DNA from: Syntrophaceae bacterium
Lineage (GTDB): Bacteria > Desulfobacterota > Syntrophia > Syntrophales > Smithellaceae
Direction: 5' to 3'
NCBI GenBank assembly: GCA_003142535.1
Contig: PLMQ01000068.1
Location: 16,048-80,047, forward strand
DNA length: 64,000 nucleotides
Positions 1 through 8,144 of this stretch are shown piece after piece. Made by a program: the position numbers and the translations under genes. Under the pieces are notes generated by a model. That model was not told the origin of the DNA. It searched no databases and saw only the letters and a program-made list of their open reading frames with translations. Every line of letters begins with the position of its first letter. Position 1 is the stretch's first letter.

Positions 1-470
1 AGAATATATTGGATGGCATCGAGATTCTGTCCGCGTTTGCCAATAAGCAAGCCGCTGCCGTCGCCCTCAATATTAAGGATTATTTTTTCCAGCGTTTCCC
101 GGGCAGTAACCTGACAATCAAAAGACATTCTCTGTAAAATACCCGATAAAAGCTCTGCGGCTTTAGGAACAAGCGGAGAATTGAAAATTGCCGGAGCTGA
201 TTCTTTTATTTCCGATTTGGCTTTTGTTGCGATTTTTAGTTTAGCTTCACTTCTTACGGGAATATCATCACCGAGGTCGAACGATACATCAATAGAAAGC
301 AGGGAAGCTCTTATTTTAGCTTTTTTGGAAAGCACCCCCAGAAAGCCGCCGGTACTTTCGGATATTATTTCGATATTTAATTTTTCCCGGGGTACGCCAA
401 ATTGACGACAGGCCGCTTCAATGGCTTCGTCAATTGATTTCTCCTCTATTTCTATTGTTTTTGTACTCAT
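1..470 (-). CDS. jag: Jag/KhpB RNA-binding protein, 5' part (runs off the left edge)
   Basis: Read from the ATG at 470 on the minus strand. The product begins MSTKTIEIEEKSIDEAIEAA and continues in frame to base 1. Residues 1-50 match the Jag-N domain, including the ESTGGFLGVLSKKAKIRA stretch. A KH RNA-binding motif (GSGLLIGKRGQNLDAIQYI) lies at the window edge, so the C-terminal R3H domain must lie outside. In the known family Jag/KhpB is a small-RNA and mRNA-binding protein that is almost always encoded next to yidC. The stop of yidC is 14 bases upstream, so it is the last visible member of that operon. The identification is firm; the gene is partial only because the window ends. Confidence 0.9.
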   Translation of the reverse strand, partial: MSTKTIEIEEKSIDEAIEAACRQFGVPREKLNIEIISESTGGFLGVLSKKAKIRASLLSIDVSFDLGDDIPVRSEAKLKIATKAKSEIKESAPAIFNSPLVPKAAELLSGILQRMSFDCQVTARETLEKIILNIEGDGSGLLIGKRGQNLDAIQYI

Positions 471-484
471 TTAAAACCCTCGAA

Positions 485-2164
485 TCATTTGGCTAGTTTT
501 TTATTGATATAAAGCTGCTGTCCAATCCCCAGAATATTGTTAAACAGCCAGTAAATGACAAGCCCGGAAGGGAAATTTAAGAAAAAGAAAGTCATGACTA
601 CGGGCATCAGCAGCATAATTTTCGCCTGCGTTGGATCACCCATTGTCGGTTGCATCTTCTGTTGGATAAATTGCGTAACTCCCATGATGATCGGGGTGAT
701 GTAATAGGGGTCCTTTGCCGATAAATCCTGAATCCACCAGAAAAACGGCGAATGACGTAATTCAATACAGTAAAGAAGTGTCTTGTAAAGTCCGAAAAAT
801 ACGGGAATCTGAATCAGGATAGGCAGACAGCCGCCGAACGGATTTACCTTGTGGACCTTATACAGAGCCATAGTTTCCTGGCTTAGTTTCGCCTTGTCAT
901 TCTGGTATTTATCTTTCAGCGCTGAAATCTGTGGCTGTAATTTTTGCATTTCCTTCATGGACTTATAACTCATGTTGCCCAGAGGCCAGAAAATAATCTT
1001 AATGAGTAAGGTCAATAAGATAATGGCAATTCCATAGTTATGAACAAACTGATTGAGGAAGTTGACAACGTAAAGAAGAGGAATCGCCAGCCATTTTAAC
1101 CAGCTACCGAAATCAATAGAATCTTCCAGCCCCACATTTAAGGCCTTCAATGATTTATAGTCTTTAGGGCCCAGATAAAGAACATAATTAATATTGTTGA
1201 TTTGATTGCCGGGAATAGTTTCTTTTTGTCCTTTGATATTGACAGAAACCATATCATTCAGGTCACGCGCTACGGTAACATTTGTCAATGAGGGATTGGG
1301 TGGTATTACGGAGGAGATAAAGTATTTGCTTTCATAGGCTCCCCACAGCACATTTGGTCCCAGTGTTTTTTCTTTAGTTATCTTTTTTAAATCCTCCCGC
1401 TCAATGCTCCGGGCAACCGATATAACCGGTCCATCATGCCCATAGCTATCTTGTTCCTGCTTGGGATCGACATATTGCAGCCAACTAAGCTGAGGGATTT
1501 GCGTTATTGGTTCTTTGGTAAGATTGGTTACTTTAATATCCAGCCCGATGGTGTAATTATCAGGATCAAAAGTAAAAATCTTTTCCACTTTAATCTTGTT
1601 ATCGTAAGTCTGGGTAAAGGCCAGGCTCTTTTTTTCTTTTGTGTTCAATAAATCCAGTTTGGAAACATCGGCCTGGAAAACAGTGTCCGGAGGAATATCT
1701 GTGCTGGATTGAGGAAAGGAGATTGTCAGAGGGTAAGGCATGTCCTCTTTGACCTGGACGAGCTCCACCAAATCCGTGCTTTTTGGTTTAGGCATTTCGC
1801 TGGTGTTTATGAAGAGTTTCTTAATGATCGGATAAATATCATTGGCGCATTCGGCACAATCTTTTTGATAGCCTTTAAGCCGGAATGACTTCAGTGCTCC
1901 CCCTTTAGTCGAAAATACAGCAACATAGTGAGGCGTCTCCACGTTAATATCTTTAGGAACAGCTTGGTTTTTGGTGCTGATCTTTCTGGTTGTTGATAGT
2001 TTTTGCGGGGCAGCTGATTGATTTACCGATTCTTTTTGAGCTTGCCCTGTTTGTTGAGCAGCCGGTGCGGGCTGCTTTTGTGGCTGCTGTTTAACAAGAA
2101 ATATTTGATAAAGAGCAAGTACGGCAATGGCAAGGACGATAGCCAGAAAAGTCCTTTTATCCAT
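485..2164 (-). CDS. yidC: Membrane protein insertase YidC
   Basis: Inserts proteins into the inner membrane alone or with SecYEG. At 559 aa this is the long Gram-negative form: an N-terminal membrane anchor (about residues 6-26), a low-complexity Pro/Gln/Ala linker, a large periplasmic domain (about 60-340), then the conserved insertase core. The core shows the helix containing LLTLLIKIIFWPLG, the GGCLPILIQIPVFFGLYKT segment, and a final helix near FFFLNFPSGLVIYWLFNN. It lies between yidD and jag in the classic rpmH-rnpA-yidD-yidC-jag order, 27 bases downstream of yidD. Confidence 0.97.
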   Translation of the reverse strand: MDKRTFLAIVLAIAVLALYQIFLVKQQPQKQPAPAAQQTGQAQKESVNQSAAPQKLSTTRKISTKNQAVPKDINVETPHYVAVFSTKGGALKSFRLKGYQKDCAECANDIYPIIKKLFINTSEMPKPKSTDLVELVQVKEDMPYPLTISFPQSSTDIPPDTVFQADVSKLDLLNTKEKKSLAFTQTYDNKIKVEKIFTFDPDNYTIGLDIKVTNLTKEPITQIPQLSWLQYVDPKQEQDSYGHDGPVISVARSIEREDLKKITKEKTLGPNVLWGAYESKYFISSVIPPNPSLTNVTVARDLNDMVSVNIKGQKETIPGNQINNINYVLYLGPKDYKSLKALNVGLEDSIDFGSWLKWLAIPLLYVVNFLNQFVHNYGIAIILLTLLIKIIFWPLGNMSYKSMKEMQKLQPQISALKDKYQNDKAKLSQETMALYKVHKVNPFGGCLPILIQIPVFFGLYKTLLYCIELRHSPFFWWIQDLSAKDPYYITPIIMGVTQFIQQKMQPTMGDPTQAKIMLLMPVVMTFFFLNFPSGLVIYWLFNNILGIGQQLYINKKLAK

Positions 2165-2191
2165 ATGGAAAAACCTCCCTAAATATTTTGT

Positions 2192-2419
2192 TTAATTTAT
2201 TGGATCGTAACCGCCGGGGTGCAATGGGTTGCAACGCAAGATTCTTTTTATACCCAGGAATGAACCCTTAAACGGGCCATAAAAACGGATGGCCCCTATA
2301 GCATATTCAGAGCACGACGGGTAAAAGCGGCAACATGGGGCAAAAAGAAAAGGTGACACGCAGATTTGGTATAAACGAATTATCGAAATAAATAATTTTA
2401 CCAAAATATTCCTGAACAT
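2192..2419 (-). CDS. yidD: YidD membrane protein insertion efficiency factor
   Basis: A 75-aa protein with the family signature [19 protein letters not shown] followed by [13 protein letters not shown]. YidD is a small membrane-associated protein thought to help YidC/Sec-dependent insertion. It lies 3 bases after rnpA and 27 bases before yidC on the same strand, the usual arrangement. Length and motif fit the family, with nothing unusual. Confidence 0.95.
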   Translation of the reverse strand: MFRNILVKLFISIIRLYQICVSPFLFAPCCRFYPSCSEYAIGAIRFYGPFKGSFLGIKRILRCNPLHPGGYDPIN

Positions 2420-2422
2420 AAA

Positions 2423-2770
2423 TTATATGTTGGCTTTCCGCGTGAAGAGTTCCGTCAATTCCCTACATGCTTCCTGATAGTTAAGAGGCGGCATATTTCT
2501 TTTGGCCATGATGATAACGTCATTCCGGGCGGGAAACAAAGCCTTATTGAGGCGAAAAAATTCTCTGATCAGGCGTTTAATTCTATTTCTTTTTACGGAG
2601 TTGCCCGCTTTTTTGGTTACGGTAATCCCCAGCCTTTTAACCCCTTCGGTGTTGCTGCATATTATGGTTGTGAAGTGTTTTGAACTGCTCCAAACCCCTT
2701 GATCGTATATAGCCCTGAATCGGCTTTTGTTAGTAACCCTTTCCAACTTCCGGTAAGATAGTTCTTTCAT
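2423..2770 (-). CDS. rnpA: Ribonuclease P protein component
   Basis: Protein subunit of RNase P, which trims the 5' ends of tRNA precursors. The hallmark RNR motif is present in KKAGNSVKRNRIKRLIREFF. I place the start at the ATG at 2770 (MKELSYRKLERV), giving 115 aa as is typical. An in-frame ATG at 2791 would add seven residues (MVSLSVC), and neither start has a convincing ribosome-binding site. It follows rpmH by under 50 bases and precedes yidD by 3. Confidence 0.93.
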   Translation of the reverse strand: MKELSYRKLERVTNKSRFRAIYDQGVWSSSKHFTTIICSNTEGVKRLGITVTKKAGNSVKRNRIKRLIREFFRLNKALFPARNDVIIMAKRNMPPLNYQEACRELTELFTRKANI

Positions 2771-2816
2771 GCATACCGACAATGAGACCATACCTTAAAG
2801 GCATATATGCCCGGAA

Positions 2817-2954
2817 TTATACAGCTAAACGTTTTCTTCCTTTGGCTCTTCTGCGGCTTAAAACCTGACGGCCCGATTTTGAAGCCATTCTGACGAGGAA
2901 GCCGTGTGTCCTCTTTCTTTTCGTATTCGTTTTATTGGTCAAAGTCTTTTTCAT
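2817..2954 (-). CDS. rpmH: 50S ribosomal protein L34
   Basis: A 45-aa, highly basic protein translated by eye from the ATG at 2954: [20 protein letters not shown], then the conserved [13 protein letters not shown] and [10 protein letters not shown] core, ending LAV. L34 is a small ribosomal protein whose gene conventionally heads the rpmH-rnpA-yidD-yidC-jag operon, exactly as here. It is too short for standard ORF cut-offs. The operon promoter should lie in 2955-3030. Confidence 0.95.
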   Translation of the reverse strand: MKKTLTNKTNTKRKRTHGFLVRMASKSGRQVLSRRRAKGRKRLAV

Positions 2955-3029
2955 AGTTAAACCTCTATAAGTAATAAGGCAATGCGTAAATCATAGTAGC
3001 CTGTCTTTGTCAAGATTAAAGATGATAAT

Positions 3030-3226
3030 TTATTGCGAAATTATTATTATTCCAAACACAAAAGCGTCAGGAAAAGTTATGGTTTGCTGGCGAAAAAAGC
3101 GAAAAGAATTGACATTGTAATTATTGAGATCGGTACTCAAGTTGCTGTTAGTTGTCTGACATCCGGTGAGATAAGCAATTAGGACCAAGACAATAAACAA
3201 AAGCATGCCGGTAATTCTTTTTTCAT
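3030..3226 (-). pseudogene. Small lipoprotein gene with a one-base frameshift in an A-run
   Basis: On the minus strand a strong ribosome-binding site (AAGGGGG) precedes ATG at 3226, followed by six As. In that frame translation stops after 15 codons. One base off, the same DNA reads KRITGMLLFIVLVLIAYLTG then CQTTNSN, a textbook lipoprotein signal (basic start, hydrophobic core, LTGC lipobox), and continues to a stop at 3030. A seventh A would restore MKKRITGM. It may be a recent pseudogene, a sequencing error in a homopolymer, or a slippage-controlled gene. Function unknown. Confidence 0.45.
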
Positions 3227-3313
3227 TTTATCCCCCTTAAAAATGAATTTGACCAATAATTGTTTGTATCTTAGCTGAACAAATAGGCGAATACAATAGT
3301 TCGCGAATTAATT

Positions 3314-3733
3314 TTATAAAAAAGGAAGCGGTTTGTCTTTGCGATAAACGAGGGCCTGACAGGCGGCAATAAGGCTGTTATTGTTATCAGTCACGCGAAT
3401 ATCATAAGTCGCAGTTTTGTTTGTTTTGTTCAATTCTTTGGCTTCTGCGGTCAGCAGAGAACCTCTGGCCGGAGAAGAAATATAATTGATGCTCATGTTC
3501 AATGCGACGGCCATCGTGCCGTGCGAATTAGCGGCAATTTCAAAGGCTTCATCAATCAGAGCGAACAGGGCTCCGCCGTGAGCCATGCCGAAGATATTTT
3601 CCATATCCTTCGTGAAAACCATTTCCACTCTGGAGTAACCATCATTTAACTCAATTAATTTCAAACCGGACTTTTTCGCAAAAGGTTCAGCCGCTACCTG
3701 CCTGATAATTGCTCTTTTAATTTTTTCATCCAT
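3314..3733 (-). CDS. PaaI-family hotdog thioesterase
   Basis: A 139-aa single hotdog-fold domain. The PaaI/YdiI-type active-site stretch is visible as MAHGGALFALIDEAFEIAA (about residues 50-68), followed by the usual NMSINYISSPARG strand. Such enzymes hydrolyse acyl-CoA thioesters such as aryl- or hydroxyacyl-CoA; the substrate cannot be read from sequence. It is the last complete chromosomal gene before the island edge and is transcribed towards the rpmH cluster. Confidence 0.88.
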   Translation of the reverse strand: MDEKIKRAIIRQVAAEPFAKKSGLKLIELNDGYSRVEMVFTKDMENIFGMAHGGALFALIDEAFEIAANSHGTMAVALNMSINYISSPARGSLLTAEAKELNKTNKTATYDIRVTDNNNSLIAACQALVYRKDKPLPFL

Positions 3734-3856
3734 AACATATGCTAATTAATTATTGTCACTATTTGACTTTAACTAAGAATAGGGAAAAGTCCAATATTTT
3801 TTTATTTAATCAGATAAAGAAAAGACTTCAAGAAAAAAATTTTTACAGGTCTAGTC

Positions 3857-3887
3857 AAAAAAGGGCTTCCGCGAGGAAGCCCTTTTT
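3857..3887 (-). terminator. Original tRNA-Lys terminator, outside the island
   Basis: Perfect hairpin AAGGGCTTCC / GGAAGCCCTT with a 4-base loop, flanked by an A-run on the left and a T-run on the right, so it can act on both strands. Read on the minus strand it directly follows the tRNA-Lys 3' remnant, the expected position of the tRNA gene's own terminator before integration. Confidence 0.85.
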
Positions 3888-3889
3888 AC

Positions 3890-3934
3890 TGGTGGGTCGT
3901 GCGGGGATTGAACCCGCGACCAACGGATTAAAAG
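3890..3934 (-). other. Left att site: 3' remnant of tRNA-Lys(UUU)
   Basis: Read on the minus strand, this is the anticodon loop CTTTTAA (anticodon UUU), the 3' anticodon stem TCCGT, variable loop, T-arm GCGGG-TTCAATC-CCCGC, acceptor 3' strand ACGACCC, discriminator A and CCA. Upstream of the loop (3935 onward) there is no matching anticodon 5' stem or D-arm, so this is only the 3' half. Nearly the same sequence recurs at 63960-64000. It is therefore the displaced 3' end of the tRNA gene used as attachment site, marking the left border of the island. Confidence 0.9.
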
Positions 3935-4072
3935 TCGGGAAAAGCCCAAAAACACAAGTATGAACAAGTAACAATAATGAAGCATATTATGAACAATAAT
4001 AAACATTTACACTGAAAAGCTTTCTCCGATAGTTCACCTTTTTTCACTATGCTTACTCATAGTTTTTGATCA

Positions 4073-4093
4073 TTATGGCAAAATTATGGCAAA
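4073..4093 (+). repeat. Left candidate integrase arm-binding sites
   Basis: Two tandem copies of TTATGGCAAA separated by one base, 138 bases inside the left att core. The same pair in the same orientation occurs at 63882-63902, 57 bases inside the right att core. Tyrosine integrases with an N-terminal arm-binding domain recognise short direct repeats flanking the core, so these are good candidates. Confidence 0.7.
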
Positions 4094-4215
4094 TCTCTTT
4101 TCAGTGGAGATCCGCCGCTCACATTTTAAATCATCAGGTAACAAAGCACGTTTTTTGCTGCCCGCCCCGCGACAAAATAAAATTAATATTTTTACCTCTT
4201 TCATAAACGCAAAAT

Positions 4216-4339
4216 GAGTAAAAGTGGTGAAAGTGGTGAAACTTCCCATAAAAATTAATAATATTAACTAATTATAACTTTCACCGTTCTGGCAAATGAG
4301 CAGTGAAACTCTACCATCGAGATAATACAGGGTGAAACT
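4216..4339 (+). repeat. Iteron-like GTGAAACT repeats
   Basis: GTGAAACT occurs at 4236-4243, 4303-4310 and 4332-4339. An overlapping AAAGTGGTG doublet lies at 4221-4238 and a near-inverse copy (CTTTCACC) near 4279. They lie in the 640-base gene-free stretch between the left att and the RepA-like gene, so they may be replication iterons or regulator sites. The rest of 3935-4414 shows no gene. Confidence 0.4.
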
Positions 4340-4414
4340 GCCCCTGAAATATTACTTCCGCCGTGCCCATCTATATTCATTGTCTATAATAATATGCTTC
4401 CATATGTAGTAGGC

Positions 4415-4450
4415 TCATGTCCTTTTTTTACCGGGCATAGAATAAACTAT
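4415..4450 (+). promoter_or_regulatory. Control element shared with the excisionase promoter (left copy)
   Basis: 36 bp that align with 62144-62179 at 28/36 positions, including 18 identical bases at the start (TCATGTCCTTTTTTTACC) and seven at the end (AAACTAT). This copy is about 125 bases upstream of the RepA-like gene; the other is 24 bases upstream of the excisionase-like gene. Fixed length and conserved ends suggest a common regulator binding site or promoter. Confidence 0.5.
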
Positions 4451-4576
4451 TGAGTGAGGGAAATCATGTGTTTTGGAATTTTAAGGGAAGGAGATTAAAT
4501 AATAAACGTTTACCATGCCAAAACAATGATTTTTAACTTGCTTTAAAAATATATTTCATGAAGGAGAAAATGATTT

Positions 4577-5620
4577 ATGAGTAATGCCATTATTGGCAAT
4601 AACTCCGCAGCATCCACGCTAACCGATTTGGATATTCTATCAACGGAATATCCAGCACCAGCCTTTATTATTCCCGGTTTAATTCCATTGGGATTAACAA
4701 TTTTTGCCGGAAAGCCTAAGACCAAAAAATCAATGATGGCCATGGATATGTGTTTTGCAGTTGCTAGTGGAGGAAGATTTTTGGATGCAGACGTTGAACA
4801 GCACGAGGTGTTGTATCTTGCCCTCGAGGATTCGGAACCCCGCATCCAGTCGAGGTTACGTGCTATGATTGGAGATTCAATCGGGACCGGCAAACTTTAT
4901 TTTGAGACGAAATGGAATCGTTTGGATGCCGGCTGCATGGAGGATCTGGAAAAATGGATACAGCAGCACCCTCATGTGAAACTCATTATTATTGATACGT
5001 TAAACAGAATAAGAGGGTTTACACGTCAAGGTTTGTCAATAGCAGAAAAAGATTACGGAGAGATTGGAAAGCTCAAGAACTTTTGCGACAGACATTCGAT
5101 TGCCGTAATCTTGATCCATCATTTGCGAAAATCAGAATCACAGGATGTTTTGGACATGATATCAGGATCTACCGGACTGACAGGTGCTGCCGACACATTA
5201 ATTGTATTAAAAAAAGACAGAGGTGAGGAATCGGCACAGCTTTTTGTCACAGGCCGAGATATAGAGGATAGGAACATACATCTGACATTTAATAAAGAGT
5301 GCCTGTCTTGGGAAGTAGCAAATATCAGGACAAATATGAGTCCTGAGCGTGCCGAAATCCTGGAAATTATTACAAGAGCAGCAAAACCGTTAAAATTGGC
5401 GGAAATTGCCGCTACTGCCGGTAAGAAACTCACAACTGTTTATAAGCTTGTGTCGCATCTGGTCGAATCGAATTATATTGAGAAGACCGGTTACGGCCAT
5501 TATCAAATTGTTCAAGATGAAGAACAAGCGGTAAATCAAGACACAGAACCCAGCAGTAACATCGATGCTATATTAACCGCAGACCCTACCGAAAATTTTC
5601 AAGAAATGATCGTCAGTTAG
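4577..5620 (+). CDS. RepA/AAA_25-type RecA-fold ATPase
   Basis: 347 aa with a RecA-like ATPase core of the RepA/AAA_25 type found in plasmid and island replication modules. The Walker A region is AGKPKTKKSMMAMD, with Lys in place of the usual Gly before KS. Walker B is VKLIIIDTLNRIRG, and a sensor-like stretch reads IAVILIHHLRK. The C-terminal 90 residues contain a predicted winged helix (LKLAEIAATAGKKLTTVYKL) and an acidic tail. A ribosome-binding site (AAGGAG, 4561-4566) supports ATG 4577. Expected role: replicative hexameric helicase or helicase loader acting with the primase-helicase at 10397-12724. The altered Walker A may lower activity. Confidence 0.75.
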   Translation: MSNAIIGNNSAASTLTDLDILSTEYPAPAFIIPGLIPLGLTIFAGKPKTKKSMMAMDMCFAVASGGRFLDADVEQHEVLYLALEDSEPRIQSRLRAMIGDSIGTGKLYFETKWNRLDAGCMEDLEKWIQQHPHVKLIIIDTLNRIRGFTRQGLSIAEKDYGEIGKLKNFCDRHSIAVILIHHLRKSESQDVLDMISGSTGLTGAADTLIVLKKDRGEESAQLFVTGRDIEDRNIHLTFNKECLSWEVANIRTNMSPERAEILEIITRAAKPLKLAEIAATAGKKLTTVYKLVSHLVESNYIEKTGYGHYQIVQDEEQAVNQDTEPSSNIDAILTADPTENFQEMIVS

Positions 5621-5710
5621 CGGTTATAATATTGGTATAATGAATCCGCGTTGTGCGGGTATTTTGTTTATTCATTCTTTATATCTGTAAAATAAATTAT
5701 CAGCATTAAG

Positions 5711-5747
5711 AAGGCTATTTCTCGAGAGGGGAATAGCCTATTTTTTT
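5711..5747 (+). terminator. Rho-independent terminator after the RepA-like gene
   Basis: Stem AGGCTATTT / GAATAGCCT with a TCTCGAGAGG-type loop, followed by seven Ts. It ends the RepA-like transcription unit. Confidence 0.85.
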
Positions 5748-5791
5748 AAAGCAGTGTTCCAGAAAAACAAATAATAGAAAGGAGACTCTCA

Positions 5792-5941
5792 ATGCAAAAA
5801 GCAAAACATGCGTTTAGAAGAAACGCCTGCGAGGATGATGATTATCCAGATCATTATCGGTTCGAAGAGGATAAGTCGGAAAATGAAGATCATCCCGAAG
5901 ATCATCCTGAAAATTTCAATGATAAAATTACGTCTTTTTAA
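5792..5941 (+). CDS. Small acidic protein of 49 aa
   Basis: ATG at 5792 follows a good ribosome-binding site (GAAAGGAGACTCTCA). The product starts MQKAKHAFRRNACEDDDYPD and ends in a tandem EDHP-EDHP-EN stretch, then ITSF. It is strongly acidic with several histidines and has no recognisable domain. It sits alone between the RepA terminator and a structured leader. The translation signals and its position between real genes make it credible, but function is unknown; DNA mimicry or metal binding would be guesses. Confidence 0.5.
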   Translation: MQKAKHAFRRNACEDDDYPDHYRFEEDKSENEDHPEDHPENFNDKITSF

Positions 5942-5975
5942 TCTGTAGAAATTTAATTTAATAATTTTGATTACA

Positions 5976-6083
5976 GGGGGGATTGAAAAAGATCCCCCTC
6001 CCCCCCCGCCCATTTAGGCAGCCACTAATGCAATCGTCTAAGAATAGTGGATAGGCCTTTAATCTAGGCATGGCTGCCTAAAT
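5976..6083 (+). promoter_or_regulatory. Structured leader or bipartite operator before the 6118 gene
   Basis: Three nested or adjacent inverted repeats. GGGGGAT (5977-5983) pairs with ATCCCCC (5992-5998). ATTTAGGCAGCCA (6012-6024) pairs perfectly with TGGCTGCCTAAAT (6071-6083). Inside the latter, CCACTA (6022-6027) can pair alternatively with TAGTGG (6045-6050). The first hairpin is followed by C-runs rather than Ts, so it is not a standard terminator. The outer 13-bp palindrome ends 35 bases before the start codon of the next gene. Either an mRNA switch or a protein operator would fit. Confidence 0.5.
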
Positions 6084-6117
6084 ATCTTCAAAGAATTTAT
6101 ATCAGGAGGACTAAAAA

Positions 6118-7110
6118 ATGGAAGCAAAAGCACTGACAGAAAAACAACAAAATGATCCCGAAATAAATGAAGTACAGCAGACGGAAGCGATCGACTATAC
6201 AAGATTCTCAGATTCCACGAGCGTAGTCGATATTGTGAAATTCGTGAACAAGCATACCTTGATCGACAATGGCGGTATTTTTGGCAATATTAATGATTTT
6301 ATTAATACGCCCGTTCCAGAACGAGAGACGGATAAAATTGTTTTAGCCAAAGCCGGCCTCGCCCTTTTAAATGAGTTTAGCGGCATGTTTAATATTGCCG
6401 AGCACGGCGTGGAAGCGGTTTTCACTAAATACAGCATAGCCCGAGGTTTAATTCTCATCCAATTAAAGAAGATTATTAAGAAAGCGGGGCAATCTTGGGA
6501 TGCATGGGCAACAATTAATATTCCTCTTTTATCCCAGCGTACCAGAATTGACAATATGAGGCTCGCTTACAGATCAGACTGTCATCAATATTATGTTTTA
6601 GGCAGCGATCGCTTATTATTGCTTATCCGTGCAACTGAAGAACACAAGGGTGATGATAAGATCGGACAGTTTATGACAAGACGTGGAATAAAATTTAATC
6701 CGGAATCAAGAGATGAAATAAAGAAGTTCAAGGCTGAAGTAGATACGGCTCTCAATACAGAGAAGCTGGAAAAAGTCGGCGTCAAAGCTAAGCCGCAAAA
6801 TGTAAAGGCATTGTCGCAGTATAGATCGTCAATGGACAACAATTTTATTATGACAGCTAAGGCAGTAGTTGACTCCGGCGGCGACGTCGACAAACACTTT
6901 GAAAAAATAATTTTGAATAAAGGAAAAGAACGGAGCCCTTTCGAGGTTTCTCATGCGGTGAAAGACTTTAATTTTTCCGGGGCAAAACTTATCCAGATCA
7001 TAGATTACATGTTCAAAAACGAAGACACAATTGAGACTCTGGACGCGGAAATAGTCATAGAGCTTCAGGAAAAGCTCACAGAGCTCAAGAAATTTGCCAA
7101 TATTCAGTAA
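6118..7110 (+). CDS. Hypothetical protein, weakly DUF3102-like
   Basis: 330 aa with a good ribosome-binding site (CAGGAGG) before ATG 6118. Residues about 75-165 (AKAGLALLNEFSGMFNIAEHG then KKAGQSWDAWATINIPLLSQRTRIDNMRLAYR) resemble the pattern of DUF3102-type mobile-element proteins, in which a long helix is followed by a fold that recurs in phage and plasmid replication regions. This similarity is by eye only. The C-terminal half is Lys-rich and helical. It precedes the TGT-like gene by 17 bases, so the two are probably co-transcribed under the structured leader. Confidence 0.5.
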   Translation: MEAKALTEKQQNDPEINEVQQTEAIDYTRFSDSTSVVDIVKFVNKHTLIDNGGIFGNINDFINTPVPERETDKIVLAKAGLALLNEFSGMFNIAEHGVEAVFTKYSIARGLILIQLKKIIKKAGQSWDAWATINIPLLSQRTRIDNMRLAYRSDCHQYYVLGSDRLLLLIRATEEHKGDDKIGQFMTRRGIKFNPESRDEIKKFKAEVDTALNTEKLEKVGVKAKPQNVKALSQYRSSMDNNFIMTAKAVVDSGGDVDKHFEKIILNKGKERSPFEVSHAVKDFNFSGAKLIQIIDYMFKNEDTIETLDAEIVIELQEKLTELKKFANIQ

Positions 7111-7127
7111 AAAAGGAGAAACCAAAA

Positions 7128-8003
7128 ATGATTTTATATTTATCAAGCCTGGATTCACAAAGGCTGTATCAATATTATGAGATAACCGGAGAGAAAGCCA
7201 GTGCCCTTTTATCATATGCCCTGCTCGGAAGCGATACAACAGAGATGGCAAGAGAACGCGGGCAAAAATTAAATAGCCTGATTCTGGACTCCGGCGCATG
7301 GACTGATCAGAGAAGCCCTTCGCCAACAGATATAGACGACTATATTAACTATCTCAGTGTTGCCGGGAAGTATTATGATTTTTACTTTAATCTCGATCAG
7401 GATTTTGACGAGAATGTTTTTTCCGGCACTAATCTGAAAAATTTATTAAAAATGGAAAAAGCGGGATTGAAGCCGGTTCCGGTTATTCACAGTTTATATA
7501 CCGGAGAAATCGAATATTACATCGACAAAGGCTATCCAATTGTTGCTCTTGGCTCCTCTTATGCGACTAGGCTCGATGCACTAAAATTTGTGTTTGAGAA
7601 ATTTGAAAAACACCCCGATGTCAAGATACATGTTTTTGGCACAACAAATTATGAAAACCTGATTGAGGTGCCAGTTTTTTCCGTAGATTCATCCAGCTGG
7701 GGAACTATGGGCAAATTCGGTAATATCGCTTTTTGGAATCCGGAGAGCGAGGAAACAGACAAATCGGAATACATCTATCTGGACCGCTATTATCATACGG
7801 ATAAGCCGGCAGAACATCATTTTGCCACTTACTATTGCAAGAGGCTGCTTGAAGAATATTTGGCAAAGACGTTTAACTTCACCTATCACGACTTTCTTGG
7901 CGAAGGTGGGTATTACAATATGCAGGTTGTTAACTTGCATCATTATATCGAGTTGGAAAAAAGAATAACGGCGGAACACAGAAAAAGAGGCTTTATTTCT
8001 TAA
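7128..8003 (+). CDS. TGT-fold protein similar to phage DpdA-type transglycosylases
   Basis: 291 aa. The landmarks follow those of mobile-element proteins related to tRNA-guanine transglycosylase. LILDSGAW (residues 51-58) stands where TGT has its DSGGFQ general acid/base Asp. FNLDQDF (about 86-92), GLKPVPVIH (about 112-120), HVFGTTN (about 170-176) and FSVDSSSW (about 187-194) follow in order, as in a TIM barrel. Known relatives exchange guanine for 7-deazaguanine in DNA (DpdA) or tRNA. No preQ0 synthesis genes (folE, queD, queE, queC) lie in the window, so it would depend on host precursor. The family call is by motif order; substrate is unknown. Confidence 0.55.
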   Translation: MILYLSSLDSQRLYQYYEITGEKASALLSYALLGSDTTEMARERGQKLNSLILDSGAWTDQRSPSPTDIDDYINYLSVAGKYYDFYFNLDQDFDENVFSGTNLKNLLKMEKAGLKPVPVIHSLYTGEIEYYIDKGYPIVALGSSYATRLDALKFVFEKFEKHPDVKIHVFGTTNYENLIEVPVFSVDSSSWGTMGKFGNIAFWNPESEETDKSEYIYLDRYYHTDKPAEHHFATYYCKRLLEEYLAKTFNFTYHDFLGEGGYYNMQVVNLHHYIELEKRITAEHRKRGFIS

Positions 8004-8030
8004 ACTAAAAACGCAGGAATCCGCGAATTT

Positions 8031-8114
8031 ATACAAGGAGGTGATTAAAAAATATGAGATGAAAATGTAACGAATAAAATTAGACGAAAATCAAAACTAT
8101 AATGTCGGCAGGGG
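8031..8114 (+). other. Near-perfect Shine-Dalgarno followed by tiny overlapping ORFs
   Basis: AAGGAGGTGAT at 8036-8046, a full match to the 16S rRNA anti-SD, is followed by ATGAGATGA and then ATGAAAATGTAA, so every start within range stops within three codons. A terminator hairpin follows at 8115. This could be a leader regulating by ribosome stalling, or the remains of a deleted gene. Confidence 0.35.
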
Positions 8115-8144
8115 GGCCAGGTTTTCTTAACTGGCCTTTTTTTA
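8115..8144 (+). terminator. Rho-independent terminator
   Basis: GGCCAG / CTGGCC stem with a 10-base loop (GTTTTCTTAA) and a run of seven Ts. It separates the TGT-like unit from the next gene and may attenuate read-through into it. Confidence 0.85.

Noticed and set aside
2955..3313. Chromosomal origin next to rpmH
   Set aside because: rpmH is often near oriC, but there is no dnaA and I see no cluster of DnaA boxes here.
3739..3963. Plus-strand frame across the left att site
   Set aside because: It translates the terminator and the tRNA remnant; not a gene.
5994..6009. C-rich tract as a phase-variable repeat
   Set aside because: Not inside a coding sequence; more likely part of the leader structure.
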